64,000 nt of DNA from Martinezella lusitana (GTDB lineage Bacteria; Pseudomonadota; Alphaproteobacteria; Rhizobiales; Rhizobiaceae), in NCBI RefSeq assembly GCF_900094565.1, contig NZ_FMAF01000006.1, positions 121,422-185,421 of the forward strand. Reading direction: 5' to 3'. Shown piece after piece: positions 24,999-35,785 of the stretch (positions are counted from its first letter, which is position 1; each line of letters opens with the position of its first letter). The translations under genes and the position numbers were made by a program. The notes beneath the pieces are model-generated. The model was not told the origin of the DNA, made no database searches, and saw only the letters and a program-made list of their open reading frames with translations.

Positions 24999-25586
24999 AT
25001 GAGCACGGATCCGACATCATCGTTTTACGCCGACAACGCCGCCCTCTATGCCGCGCGTAAACGCAATCTTCCGACAAGCCGACTCGACGCGTTTCTTGCC
25101 GCCCTTCCGGCCGGAGCGTCTATCCTTGAGCTGGGATGCGGAGCCGGTCAGGATGCGGCCTACATGCTATCGCGTGGCTTCGACATCACGCCGACAGACG
25201 GTTCGGCAGAACTCGCCAATGAGGCTGAAAAGCTAATCGGCAGACCTGTCCGGATCATGCGGTTCGAGACCCTGGACGCCAGTGCCGCTTTTGACGGTAT
25301 ATGGGCGGAGGCCAGCCTCCTTCATGTACCGCGATCAGACCTCCCAAATATCTTCGATCGGATTCTGCGTGCTTTGAGGGACGGCGGCATCTTCCATAGC
25401 AGCTTCAAGGCCGGCGCTGCTGAGGGGCATGACACGCTCGGCCGCTACTATAATTATCCTTCGGCCGAATGGCTGGGGGCTCTTCTGAATGAAGGCGGAT
25501 GGAGAGATGTAGCGATAACCGAAGCCGATGGAGGTGGCTTCGACGGCAAGCCGACGAAATGGCTCTATGTTAGCGTACGGAAATAG
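24999..25586 (+). CDS. Class I SAM-dependent methyltransferase
   Basis: A 195-residue cytosolic methyltransferase. Motif I is ILELGCGAGQDA (about 42-53), followed by TPTDGSAEL and the motif IV region FDGIWAEASLLHV. The short length and motif order resemble TehB/UbiG-type enzymes. Substrate unknown. It stands alone between divergent and convergent neighbours. Confidence 0.88.
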   Translation: MSTDPTSSFYADNAALYAARKRNLPTSRLDAFLAALPAGASILELGCGAGQDAAYMLSRGFDITPTDGSAELANEAEKLIGRPVRIMRFETLDASAAFDGIWAEASLLHVPRSDLPNIFDRILRALRDGGIFHSSFKAGAAEGHDTLGRYYNYPSAEWLGALLNEGGWRDVAITEADGGGFDGKPTKWLYVSVRK

Positions 25587-25689
25587 AAATCGGTCTGAAC
25601 TTAGTTGTTGCTCTCATCGCCCCAAGCGGCTTGGAGTTGGCTCTGTTGACCCAAGCAAAACTTGCCCTGCCGGCTACTCCAAACCTGCG

Positions 25690-26445
25690 TTAACGGCAGG
25701 GCATCGCACGCAAAAGGGCCAAAGCAGCCTCAATGGAATCGATGCGCCACATATCTCTATCGGCTACATTGTCGACAACCGCCACTATGGCAGCTTGCAA
25801 TCCATCGCCGCAAAGCCAATCGGCGATCGTCCGCCTTGTCGCCAAATCAAGATCTTCCCAAAAAGAGCGACCATATGGCAGCCCGTCCGACCGACTGATG
25901 ACGTCAGCGAGTTGAAGGGCAGAATTCGGTGTCAGATTGGACAGCCATGACTTCAGAACAGAATCAATATCCTTTTCGAGACGAATTACGCAGGCGAACC
26001 AATTCGTCGCATCGAACTCGTCTGGATGCTGCAATCGTGCCCAGTGCCACGACGCGCGATAAACGTTCTCGATCGCAGAACGCTCTGACACTGGCCATCT
26101 ACGCCAGTTAGCATATTCCAGCTTCGACAAGATTATCAGCGGATCAAAGCCTGGCTCACTCGGGGTCAAAAAAGCGTGCTGCAGAATGCGCGGCAGATAA
26201 TGTCTGTATTCCTTGACTCCCCCAACGGTGGTCATGGCGCTCGTGGCGTAGCCACTCAGAGCGTTCCCACTTAAGTTCGCTAAAGGTGCAGAACGCAATT
26301 CGAGCAAAATCTTCTCCGCGTCAAGCAATGGCGACGCATCCAGAATTTCAGGAGATGGATATTCAGCAAATGCTGCATAGGCTGCCTGCCAATATCCATG
26401 GAGCTTGGTCGCCGCTCGAGCCAAATTGGTTTCATCGGAGTTCAT
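25690..26445 (-). CDS. Hypothetical protein, unrecognised
   Basis: A 251-residue, probably all-helical soluble protein with many tryptophans (WQAAYAAFAEYPSPEIL, YANWRRWPVSERSAIENVYRASWHWARL, WEDLDLATRRTIADWL). No signal peptide or catalytic motif. The start at 26445 is the first ATG that does not run into the ilvC terminator. Codon usage is slightly less GC-rich than its neighbours, a possible sign of acquisition. Function not recognised. Confidence 0.65.
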   Translation of the reverse strand: MNSDETNLARAATKLHGYWQAAYAAFAEYPSPEILDASPLLDAEKILLELRSAPLANLSGNALSGYATSAMTTVGGVKEYRHYLPRILQHAFLTPSEPGFDPLIILSKLEYANWRRWPVSERSAIENVYRASWHWARLQHPDEFDATNWFACVIRLEKDIDSVLKSWLSNLTPNSALQLADVISRSDGLPYGRSFWEDLDLATRRTIADWLCGDGLQAAIVAVVDNVADRDMWRIDSIEAALALLRAMPCR

Positions 26446-26508
26446 ATACAACCCTATAGCGAATTCGCGAATAGCTCGCCAGCCCGGATTAGGTCGCAGA
26501 AAATGAAA

Positions 26509-26534
26509 GGCCGAGGAAGTTTCCCTCCTCGGCC
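26509..26534 (-). terminator. Rho-independent terminator of ilvC
   Basis: Perfect nine-base stem GGCCGAGGA/TCCTCGGCC with an eight-base loop. On the minus strand it is followed by a T-rich run (TTTCATTTTC). It lies 30 bases after the ilvC stop. Confidence 0.85.
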
Positions 26535-26564
26535 CCGCTTTCAATGCTTCATCGTACGGAAAGC

Positions 26565-28278
<1,714 letters not shown>

Positions 28279-28296
28279 GATGGCCACTCCCAAATG

Positions 28297-28312
28297 CGTA
28301 CCGTACGGTACG
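28297..28312. promoter_or_regulatory. Palindromic operator of the TetR gene
   Basis: CGTACCGTACGGTACG is a perfect 16-base palindrome, 18 bases before the GTG start of the TetR gene. Size and place fit an autoregulatory TetR operator. Inferred, not shown. Confidence 0.55.
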
Positions 28313-28458
28313 GTTCGTGCCGCGTTATGCAGCACGCCGAAGCGGTCGTCAAGCGGAATTCGTTGCTGCACTGCGCCAAAAATCGGAGCGCGCTTGTCAT
28401 GGCCGGCGCGTGGTGGATAGAGCTTGCCGGCACATCCGTTTCCTTTCGAGATCCTTTG

Positions 28459-28971
28459 ATGAAAGCCGCGTTCAACCTTCATTACGAGACGTCACCTCCC
28501 CGCTTCCCGGCTGGCAGCGGCACGGGCGGGAGCAAACAGCGGGCACCTACCCGCATTGTAGGGATCTGCCTTGTGCTCGGCCTGTTTCCCCTTCCCCTGT
28601 TTCCCCTTACAGTGTCGGCACATGCAACGACAAAGCCGCTTACCGGACCCGACGGACATTATTGCGGCAAGCTTCTATCTAGTGGGTTGCTGGTGGATGT
28701 CGAGACTTCGCTACAGGCCGACCCAAAGGGCCACATATCGGGGACCTATCGCTTCGATGATGACGGCAATACAACGGCCGGCACCTTGTCGGAAATCGGG
28801 ACAGCGCACGGCACCGCGCGAACGCTGCGTTGGTCCGACAAATATGGAATGGGTTCGCTGACGATCCGGTTCGATGCCGGCTACGGTCGTTTCGAGGGCC
28901 TGTGGGGACCTCAGGATGCCGTTCCCAGCTACACTTGGAACGGCGGCAATTGTGGCGCACCCATCAGCTAG
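28459..28971 (+). CDS. Secreted hypothetical protein
   Basis: A 170-residue protein. A hydrophobic export signal lies at about residues 33-55 (VGICLVLGLFPLPLFPLTVSAHA), after a long polar lead, so the true start may be further in. The mature part is beta-rich (GHYCGKLL, HISGTYRFDDDGN, GSLTIRFDAGYGRFEGLWG) with two cysteines that could pair. Probably periplasmic. No family recognised. Confidence 0.6.
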   Translation: MKAAFNLHYETSPPRFPAGSGTGGSKQRAPTRIVGICLVLGLFPLPLFPLTVSAHATTKPLTGPDGHYCGKLLSSGLLVDVETSLQADPKGHISGTYRFDDDGNTTAGTLSEIGTAHGTARTLRWSDKYGMGSLTIRFDAGYGRFEGLWGPQDAVPSYTWNGGNCGAPIS

Positions 28972-28973
28972 GC

Positions 28974-29885
28974 CTATTCGGCCGCCACAGCATTATTGCG
29001 CATGGCCTCGACATCCTTGAGCGGCGGCAGGCCGTAAAGGCGGCTGTACTCGCGGCTGAATTGCGAGGGGCTCTGATAACCGACGCGATGGCCGGCCGAG
29101 CCGACGTCGAGCTGCTCGACGATCATCAGGCGACGCGCTTCGTGCAAGCGAAGCTGCTTCTGATACTGCATCGGCGACATGGCGGTGACAGCCTTGAAAT
29201 GATGGTGCAGTGAGGAAACGCTCATGCCGACACGCTCAGCCAGTTCCTCGATGCGCAACGGCTGCTCGAAATTGCCGCGAAGCCAGGCAACGGCACGCGC
29301 CACCCGGTTGCTCTGGCTTTCCGCCATCGCGACCTGCAGCAGCCGGGGACCGTTCGGCCCGGTTAGCAGGCGATAAAGGATCTCCTGCTCGATCAATGGC
29401 GCCATGGCCGAAATATCCTCGGGCTGATCGAGCAATCTGAGCAGCCGCAACGAGGCATCGAGCAATTCTGGCGACGCCGCATTGACCGCAAGCCCACGCA
29501 AGGGCTCCGCCGTCACCGCTTGGCGTGGAACGTTGACGCGCGACAAAAGCTCCTTCAGGCGCTCACCGTCCAGCGCCATGCTGAAACAGAGATACGGCGT
29601 GTCACTGCGGACATTGGTTACCTGGCTCGATACGGGCAGGTCGAGGGCAGTCAAAATATACTCGCCGACACCGTAATGGTACGTATCAGTGCCAACAGTC
29701 AAAGTCTTCCGCCCCTGGACCACAATGGCGTAGCAAGGCCGATAAGCCCCATGCTGCCATACTGTCGCAGCCGACTGCCGGTATAGGTTGAGACCATCTA
29801 TCGGCGTGCGGTATTCTCCGTCCTCCGTGGCGAAACGGGCAATGATGGATGCGAGTTCCTGATTGGGATTGAAGGGAAGTGTCAT
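28974..29885 (-). CDS. AraC-family regulator (YqhC-like)
   Basis: A 303-residue regulator. The N-terminal AraC_N domain (about 20-170, with YRPCYAIVVQGRKTLTVG and LTALDLPVSSQV) is followed by two HTH motifs (IEELAERVGMSVSSLHHHFK, and VGYQSPSQFSREYSRLYG). It is divergent from the zinc alcohol dehydrogenase at 30086, with a 200-base gap. In E. coli the related YqhC controls an aldehyde reductase gene, so control of the neighbour is likely. Confidence 0.9.
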   Translation of the reverse strand: MTLPFNPNQELASIIARFATEDGEYRTPIDGLNLYRQSAATVWQHGAYRPCYAIVVQGRKTLTVGTDTYHYGVGEYILTALDLPVSSQVTNVRSDTPYLCFSMALDGERLKELLSRVNVPRQAVTAEPLRGLAVNAASPELLDASLRLLRLLDQPEDISAMAPLIEQEILYRLLTGPNGPRLLQVAMAESQSNRVARAVAWLRGNFEQPLRIEELAERVGMSVSSLHHHFKAVTAMSPMQYQKQLRLHEARRLMIVEQLDVGSAGHRVGYQSPSQFSREYSRLYGLPPLKDVEAMRNNAVAAE

Positions 29886-30085
29886 GCGCAACCAACTGTT
29901 TTTCGAGGAGCTGTTGAGGCTTATCTAGGGAACCTACCCCGAGTGCGAAAGGGTAGCCGCGCATTTAGATTCGCAGGATCGTACATAAAGCTTGCAGGAT
30001 CGCTCTAACGCTCCGGTCCGCTCCCGATGCATAGTGCGCCATCCCAATTCCACTCCCACCCCATCCGAAAACAAGGAAGTCTCCC

Positions 30086-31129
30086 ATGCCTATCGCAAAG
30101 GGTTATGCTGCCACCGACGCGTCGAAGCCGCTCACGCCGTTCACCTTCGAACGCCGCGAGCCGAACGACGACGATGTCGCGATCTCCGTCAAATATTGTG
30201 GTGTCTGCCATTCCGACATCCACCAGGCCCGCAATGAATGGGGCTTCTCCAAGTACCCGATGGTGCCGGGCCACGAAGTTGCCGGCATCGTGACTGCCGT
30301 CGGCTCCAAGGTGACGAAATTCAAAGTCGGCGACCGCGTCGGCGTCGGCTGCTTCGTCGATTCCTGCACGACCTGCGCCACGCGCGACCTGGATTACGAA
30401 CACTACATGCCTGGCCTCGTCCAGACCTATAACGACGTCGAAGCCGACGGCAAGACGCCGACTTTCGGCGGCTATTCCGACTCGATCGTCGTCAAGGAAG
30501 GCTATGTCCTCTCCTTCCCGGAGAATATCCCGCTCGACGCCGGTGCGCCACTCCTCTGCGCCGGCATCACGCTTTACTCGCCGCTGCGTCATTGGAAGGC
30601 AGGTCCGGGCAAGAAGGTCGCGATCGTCGGCATGGGCGGCCTCGGTCACATGGGGGTCAAGCTGGCGCATGCCATGGGCGCTGACGTGACGGTTCTGAGC
30701 CAAACGCTGTCGAAGAAGGAAGACGGCCTCAAGCTCGGCGCTGACCACTACTACGCCACCAGCGATGCCGAAACCTTTACCAAACTTGCAGGCAGCTTCG
30801 ACCTTATCCTCAATACGGTCGGCACCGCCATCGACTGGAATGCCTACCTGAATCTCCTGAAATACGACGGCAGCATGGTGCTGCTAGGCGTTCCGGAACA
30901 TGCCGTCCCGGTCCATGCCTTCTCGCTGATCCCTGGCCGTCGCAGCCTTTCCGGCTCAATGATCGGCTCGATCAAGGAAACCCAGGAAATGCTCGATTTC
31001 TGCGGCAAGCACAACATTGTCTCGGAGATCGAGGTGATCAATATCGATCAGGTCAATGAAGCCTATGAGCGCGTCCTGAAGAGCGACGTCCGCTATCGCT
31101 TCGTCATCGACATCGCATCGTTGGCCTAA
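30086..31129 (+). CDS. Zinc-type alcohol dehydrogenase / aldehyde reductase (YahK-like)
   Basis: A 347-residue NADP(H)-dependent medium-chain dehydrogenase of the cinnamyl-alcohol group. Catalytic zinc marks: C38 and H43 region (CGVCHSD), GHE at 62-64 and LLCAGIT. The nucleotide-binding loop is [11 protein letters not shown]. The structural zinc site keeps C94 and C97, but the third and fourth positions are R100 and M108. It probably reduces aldehydes. Divergent from its likely AraC regulator; ends at a shared terminator. Confidence 0.9.
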   Translation: MPIAKGYAATDASKPLTPFTFERREPNDDDVAISVKYCGVCHSDIHQARNEWGFSKYPMVPGHEVAGIVTAVGSKVTKFKVGDRVGVGCFVDSCTTCATRDLDYEHYMPGLVQTYNDVEADGKTPTFGGYSDSIVVKEGYVLSFPENIPLDAGAPLLCAGITLYSPLRHWKAGPGKKVAIVGMGGLGHMGVKLAHAMGADVTVLSQTLSKKEDGLKLGADHYYATSDAETFTKLAGSFDLILNTVGTAIDWNAYLNLLKYDGSMVLLGVPEHAVPVHAFSLIPGRRSLSGSMIGSIKETQEMLDFCGKHNIVSEIEVINIDQVNEAYERVLKSDVRYRFVIDIASLA

Positions 31130-31154
31130 GCGTCACGGCGCAACGGCTTATAAG

Positions 31155-31183
31155 AAAGGGCAGCCACTGTGGCTGCCCTTTTT
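31155..31183. terminator. Bidirectional terminator
   Basis: A twelve-base stem AAAGGGCAGCCA/TGGCTGCCCTTT with a three-base loop, and T runs on both strands. It lies between the convergent alcohol dehydrogenase and NDH-2 genes and could stop both. Confidence 0.85.
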
Positions 31184-32445
31184 CATTCCTCGCGCATGGT
31201 TTCCTTCTGCGTGATCAGCCGGGCGCTGTGCTGCCGGCTGATATAGATCCACAGCCAGCTCCAGGCGACCGCGATGCGCCAGCGGGTGCCGATCAGGAAA
31301 TAGATGTGGGCAAGGCCCCAGACCCACCAGGCGAGCCATCCCCTGAGCTTGATCCAGCCGAAATCGATGATCGCGGCACTCTTGCCGATCGTTGCAAGGC
31401 TGCCCTGATGCCGATAGCGAAACGGCCCGGGTGCCGGCTTGCCCGCCAGCTTCGCCTTGATGACCTTGGCGACATAATCTCCCTGCTGCTTGGCGGCCGG
31501 AGCGATCCCCGGCACCGGACTGCCATCCTCGCGCAGGACGGATGCGGTATCGCCGATGACAAAGATATCTTCCTTGCCCGGCGCCCGCAGCTCCTTGTCA
31601 ACAACGGCGCGACCGGCACGGTCGGCCGGGATATCCAGCCATTTCGCCGCCGGCGACGCTTCGACACCCGCCGCCCAGACGATTGTGCGGCATGGCACGA
31701 AGCTATCGCCGATCGTCACCCCTTCCGCACTGCAGGAGGTGACAGGTTTGCCGAAGCGGATGTCGACGCCGAGCGCCTCCAGCGCCTTGAGAGCATAGGC
31801 GGACAGGTCTTCGGCGAAGGCCGCCAGCACCCGCGGCCCGGCTTCCACCAGGATGATCCTTGCCTTGCTGGTGTCGATGTTGCGGAATTCCTTCGGCAGC
31901 GTCGTCCTTGCCAGTTCCGAGATGATGCCGGCCAGCTCGACCCCCGTGGGACCCGCGCCGACGATGGTGAAGGTCAGGAGCGCGTCGCGCACCGCCGGGT
32001 CGCTCTCCAGTTCCGCCTGCTCGAAGGCCAGCAGGACGCGGCGGCGAATGGTCGTCGCATCCTCCAGCGTTTTCAGGCCGGGCGCCACCGGCTCCCATTC
32101 GTCATGGCCGAAATAGGCGTGGGTCGCCCCCGTCGCCAGCACCAGCGTATCGTAGGCAATGGTCTGGCCGCCCTTCAGCAGCACCTGATGCGCCTCGCTG
32201 TCGACGCCGACGACCTCAGCCAGCAACGTCGTCACCTCGGGCCGATCCCTGAAGAAGCTGCGGATCGGCCAGGCGATTTCGGAGGTGGCAAGCAAGGTGG
32301 TCGCGACCTGATAGAGAAGCGGCTGAAACAGATGGTGGTTGCGCCGATCGATCAGCGTGATGCGGACAGGCGCACCCTTCAGATCATTGGCGAGTTGCAA
32401 ACCGCCAAAACCGCCCCCGACGATGACAACGTGATAATCCTGCAT
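31183..32445 (-). CDS. ndh: Type II NADH dehydrogenase (NDH-2)
   Basis: A 420-residue FAD protein passing electrons from NADH to quinone without proton pumping. First Rossmann motif VVIVGGGFGGLQLA, the FQPLLYQVATTLL block, LVLATGATHAYFG, NADH-binding VGAGPTGVELAG, and late FAD block DIFVIGDTA. The C-terminus has WWVWGLAHIYFLIG and an aromatic amphipathic part for membrane attachment. Monocistronic by appearance. Confidence 0.92.
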   Translation of the reverse strand: MQDYHVVIVGGGFGGLQLANDLKGAPVRITLIDRRNHHLFQPLLYQVATTLLATSEIAWPIRSFFRDRPEVTTLLAEVVGVDSEAHQVLLKGGQTIAYDTLVLATGATHAYFGHDEWEPVAPGLKTLEDATTIRRRVLLAFEQAELESDPAVRDALLTFTIVGAGPTGVELAGIISELARTTLPKEFRNIDTSKARIILVEAGPRVLAAFAEDLSAYALKALEALGVDIRFGKPVTSCSAEGVTIGDSFVPCRTIVWAAGVEASPAAKWLDIPADRAGRAVVDKELRAPGKEDIFVIGDTASVLREDGSPVPGIAPAAKQQGDYVAKVIKAKLAGKPAPGPFRYRHQGSLATIGKSAAIIDFGWIKLRGWLAWWVWGLAHIYFLIGTRWRIAVAWSWLWIYISRQHSARLITQKETMREE

Positions 32446-32551
32446 GGCGACCCCTCATGTCTGCGGTTCATCGAAAACGTAGAGTTGCGAAGGATGAGCG
32501 GCAATCATCTTTTATGCATGGCACCCCTGCGGCCGCCAGCTGTGATACAAA

Positions 32552-33112
32552 TTAAGATGGTTTCGTCGACTGTGCTTGTTGGATGAGATTGAATGTTTCA
32601 CGCGCCTCGGTGATACCAAGAAATTGAGGAGCATTTGAAAGCGCGGGAGTCCAGGCGCTTATGCCGTTGCGGCGGCCATAGCCAACTTGGGCATCGCTTC
32701 CAAAGCTGATTGTCCCCGTGCCATCGCCTCTCTGATCCAAATCAAGAGCCGGCAACCTCTGCAACGGCAAGGTCAGAAGCTTGGAAAACCAGCCTTCGCG
32801 CAAGATTATTATGCGCTGATCGCTGACCGCATACTGTGTCCTGGCGCGAACAAACGCATCCAGCGCAAAACGGCCGATGATGAGGTACAGGCCAATTAAT
32901 ATAAACGGCACGCCCCATAATCTAAAAAAGAGCGGAGCATTGGCCTGGCGCATGGCCATACTTTCCCAGAAGACTGCAAAACCGCCCCATATGAGCGAAA
33001 ACGGCACTTGCAGCATGTCTTTCTTGCTAAACATGAGGCCTTGTTTCGGCCGGCCTAGCCACAACAACTTTTCACCGGGCAGAAAGTAGTTTTGAATATC
33101 TGCATTGCTCAT
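32552..33112 (-). CDS. Membrane protein with bacterial PH-like domain
   Basis: A 186-residue protein. Two membrane helices (about 36-50 and 60-80) precede a soluble part reading QYAVSDQRIIILREGWFSKLLTLPL, the pattern of bacterial PH (bPH2-like) domains. Start 33112 is set by GGAGG nine bases upstream. Function unknown. Confidence 0.75.
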   Translation of the reverse strand: MSNADIQNYFLPGEKLLWLGRPKQGLMFSKKDMLQVPFSLIWGGFAVFWESMAMRQANAPLFFRLWGVPFILIGLYLIIGRFALDAFVRARTQYAVSDQRIIILREGWFSKLLTLPLQRLPALDLDQRGDGTGTISFGSDAQVGYGRRNGISAWTPALSNAPQFLGITEARETFNLIQQAQSTKPS

Positions 33113-33228
33113 TGCGAATTGCCTCCACGGCGATAACCACGCATGTGATTGTACAACCCAAAAGCACTTGCTCCCCATGACACCTTTAACAAGGTGATAT
33201 GCAAAATCAGCACGTGATTGTGGCGAAC

Positions 33229-33693
33229 TTACTGCGCATAGCCGACGGGAACGGAAGCACCGCTTTTCAGCTCTTCCATCGAGATTGACGCCGAAACATC
33301 GAACAGCTCGACCCTGCGCACAAGCTGCTTGTAGACGACGTCGTAGTGCTCGACACGGGGCAGAACGATCTTCAGAATGTAGTCGTAGTTGCCGGTCAGC
33401 CGATGCGCCTCGACGATCTCGGGAATGTCGCCGATCGCCTTGCGGAACGTCTCTATCCATTCGTCGGCGTGATGCGCTGTTTTGATCATCGCATAGACCG
33501 TCGTCGGTACGCCCATCTTCTCGCGGTCGAGCACGACGATGCGCCTGGCGATGTGGCCGCTCTCCTCCAGCCGCTGGATGCGACGCGAACAGGCGGAGAC
33601 TGATAGAGCCACGCGATCGGCAAGTTCCGTCACCGATATGCCGGCATCTGCCTGCAAAAATTCGAGAATCTTTCGGTCGCGCTCATCAAGCAT
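33229..33693 (-). CDS. Lrp/AsnC-family regulator
   Basis: A 154-residue regulator. An N-terminal winged HTH (LDERDRKILEFLQADAGISVTELADRVALSVSACSRRI) joins the RAM ligand-binding domain (about 70-145, with ETLTGNYDY-like AHRLTGNYDYIL). It is divergent from a racemase gene; members of this family often sense amino acids and control the neighbour. Repeats in the gap support this. Confidence 0.92.
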   Translation of the reverse strand: MLDERDRKILEFLQADAGISVTELADRVALSVSACSRRIQRLEESGHIARRIVVLDREKMGVPTTVYAMIKTAHHADEWIETFRKAIGDIPEIVEAHRLTGNYDYILKIVLPRVEHYDVVYKQLVRRVELFDVSASISMEELKSGASVPVGYAQ

Positions 33694-33753
33694 GTGCAGA
33701 AATCCTTATCATCACGCCGTCATTTTGCACAAAACATGAAATATGCGCAAATC

Positions 33754-33792
33754 ATTGCAGATTCAATTGCAGGCATCACAAAGTTTGCAAAC
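33754..33792. promoter_or_regulatory. Candidate Lrp-type binding repeats
   Basis: ATTGCAG occurs at 33754-33760 and 33766-33772, and GTTTGCAAAC, a perfect palindrome, at 33783-33792. TTTGCAC lies further left at 33724. They are in the 160-base divergent gap between the Lrp gene and the racemase gene. Confidence 0.4.
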
Positions 33793-33853
33793 ACAAGGCG
33801 CATGAATTGCGGCACCATTCCTCCATTCACAGACAAGAGCGGAGAACAGTAAT

Positions 33854-34573
33854 ATGCGCACCATAGGCCTGATCGGCGGCATGAGTTTCGAGAGTTCGGC
33901 GGTCTATTATCGCCAGATCAACGAAATGGTTCGCGACCGGCTGGGTGGCCTCTCCTCCGCCGAACTGCTGATGTACTCGGTCAATTTCGAAGAGATCGTG
34001 GCCTTGCAGAAGGCCGGGCGCTGGGGTGATGCCGCCGCCCGCCTCGGCGATGCCGCACATCGCCTGCAGACAGCCGGCGCCGAATGCGTGCTCATCTGCA
34101 CCAACACCATGCACCTGATCGCGCCGGAAGTTGCCGCCCGCATTTCCGTGCCGCTCATCCACATTATAGACGAAACCGCTGCCACGCTGAAGGCTGCGGG
34201 TCGCGTCAAGCCGCTGCTGCTCGCCACGCGCTACACCATGGAGCACGGTTTCTATGCCGAACGCATGGCTGAGAATGGCGTCTCCATCATGGTGCCCGGC
34301 CCCGAAGACCGCACGGTGACCCACGACATTATCTTCAACGAACTCTGCGCCGGCATCATCAAGGACGAATCGCGCCGGAAGCTGCATGACATCATCGAGC
34401 GTGCCAAGGCCGAGGGCGCCGACAGCGTCATTCTCGGCTGCACCGAGATCTGCCTCATCCTCGATCCCAATGCGCTGATCCTGCCCGGCTTCGACACGAC
34501 GACCATCCATGCTGAAGCTGCCGTCGATTTTGCTCTTGCGGAGGAAGGCGCCCGCAGTAGCCGCGCCGCATAG
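33854..34573 (+). CDS. Aspartate/glutamate racemase-family protein
   Basis: A 239-residue cofactor-independent racemase. The two catalytic cysteines are visible in LICTNTMH (about 84) and LGCTEICL (about 196). The start IGLIGGMSFESSAVYYRQIN is typical of the YgeA/aspartate racemase group. It likely interconverts an amino acid, exact substrate unknown. Divergent from an Lrp-type regulator. Confidence 0.92.
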   Translation: MRTIGLIGGMSFESSAVYYRQINEMVRDRLGGLSSAELLMYSVNFEEIVALQKAGRWGDAAARLGDAAHRLQTAGAECVLICTNTMHLIAPEVAARISVPLIHIIDETAATLKAAGRVKPLLLATRYTMEHGFYAERMAENGVSIMVPGPEDRTVTHDIIFNELCAGIIKDESRRKLHDIIERAKAEGADSVILGCTEICLILDPNALILPGFDTTTIHAEAAVDFALAEEGARSSRAA

Positions 34574-34614
34574 GTGAAAACCAATTTACTTGACTCAGTC
34601 CAATAGATGATGGA

Positions 34615-34643
34615 CATCGTCTCTTATATCTAAGGAGACGATG
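34615..34643. promoter_or_regulatory. Inverted repeat over the ribosome site of the MarR-GNAT gene
   Basis: Perfect nine-base arms CATCGTCTC (34615-34623) and GAGACGATG (34635-34643) with an 11-base spacer. The Shine-Dalgarno AAGGAG lies at 34632-34637, overlapping the right arm, and the start is at 34648. It may be a MarR operator or an RNA hairpin that hides the ribosome site. Confidence 0.5.
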
Positions 34644-34647
34644 TTCC

Positions 34648-35577
34648 ATGACTGTTGCTGCAGAATTCGCGACCATAGATGCCGTCCGCGACTTCAATCG
34701 CTTTTACACGAACTTTCTCGGCGTGCTGAACAAGGCCTATCTCGATAGCCCCTATACGCTGACGGACGCGCGCGTCCTGTTCGAAGTCGGCTCTCGCGGT
34801 GGCGTCGCCGCTTCGACACTGACGCGCGAGCTACATCTCGATCCCGCCTATCTCAGCCGCATCGTAAAGCGCTTTCGCGAGGACGGGCTCATCGAGACGG
34901 AGCCCGACCCGAGCGATGCGCGCAGCCAGATCATGAATGTCACCGATAAGGGGCAGGCTCAGTTCGAGGAGTTCGTCCGCCGCTCCCGCACGCAGATCGC
35001 GGGATATTTCGACAGGCTTGCCATCGGCGAGCCCGAGCGCATCGTCGAAGCGATGCGGACGATCCAGGATACGCTCGGCACGGACCAGGCCGCTGCGCCC
35101 CCTGCCATCATCCGCGCCCCGCGGCCCGGTGACATCGGCTGGATCGTCCAAAGTCAGGCGCGGTTCTATACCGAGGAATTCGGCTGGGATCATCGGTTCG
35201 AGGCATTGGTCGCCGACGTCGCGGGCAAGTTCCTGTCCAACTTCAATCCGGCAAAGGACCGGTGCTGGATCGCCGAACGGAGCGGCCTGAATGTCGGCTC
35301 CGCCATGGTCGCCGACGGCGGCAATGGTGTCGCCAAGCTCCGGCTGCTCTACGTCGACAAGGCGGCGCGCGGCCTCGGCCTCGGCAAGCTTCTGGTCGAC
35401 GAATGCATCCGCTTCTCGCGCGATGCCGGCTATGACAAACTTTCGCTGTGGACCAACGACATCCTCGATATCGCTCGCGGCATCTATGTCAAAGCCGGAT
35501 TCAGGCTCGTCGCAGAGGAAAGGCATCGTATGTTCGGCCCGGAATTGAACGGCCAGACATGGGAGCTCGACCTGTAA
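34648..35577 (+). CDS. MarR regulator fused to GNAT acetyltransferase
   Basis: A 309-residue two-domain protein. Residues about 1-145 are a MarR winged helix (LTDARVLFEVGSRGGVAASTLTRELHLDPAYLSRIVKRF). Residues about 155-309 are a GNAT domain (LRLLYVDKAARGLGLGKLLVDECIRFSRDAGY, then ARGIYVKAGFRLV). This fusion is widespread but its targets are mostly unknown. The inverted repeat upstream suggests self-control. Confidence 0.9.
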   Translation: MTVAAEFATIDAVRDFNRFYTNFLGVLNKAYLDSPYTLTDARVLFEVGSRGGVAASTLTRELHLDPAYLSRIVKRFREDGLIETEPDPSDARSQIMNVTDKGQAQFEEFVRRSRTQIAGYFDRLAIGEPERIVEAMRTIQDTLGTDQAAAPPAIIRAPRPGDIGWIVQSQARFYTEEFGWDHRFEALVADVAGKFLSNFNPAKDRCWIAERSGLNVGSAMVADGGNGVAKLRLLYVDKAARGLGLGKLLVDECIRFSRDAGYDKLSLWTNDILDIARGIYVKAGFRLVAEERHRMFGPELNGQTWELDL

Positions 35578-35757
35578 CCGGCCCATGACCACCAACGCGT
35601 CACAAGCAGATTCGTGTACGCAGACGGGCGCTACGAGAACGCGATCCGTATGGCGCTCATATACCAGTAACGGCAACGCAACCGGCGGTCACCTTTCCGA
35701 CTGACGATAGTCGCCGTCAGGGATAATCTTGCTGCAACGCAAAAATCCGCTTGATTT

Positions 35758-35773
35758 GGAAACGATCATTTCC
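35758..35773. promoter_or_regulatory. Near-palindromic operator before the TetR gene
   Basis: GGAAACGATCATTTCC is a 16-base palindrome with one mismatched pair, 12 bases before the TetR start. The place fits an autoregulatory operator that would control the TetR-MFS pair. Inferred. Confidence 0.45.
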
Positions 35774-35785
35774 TAAAAGAGTCGC

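Noticed and set aside
35578..35785. A possible 39-codon gene from ATG 35585
   Set aside because: No ribosome site and no protein-like pattern; the region is more likely the upstream area of the TetR gene.
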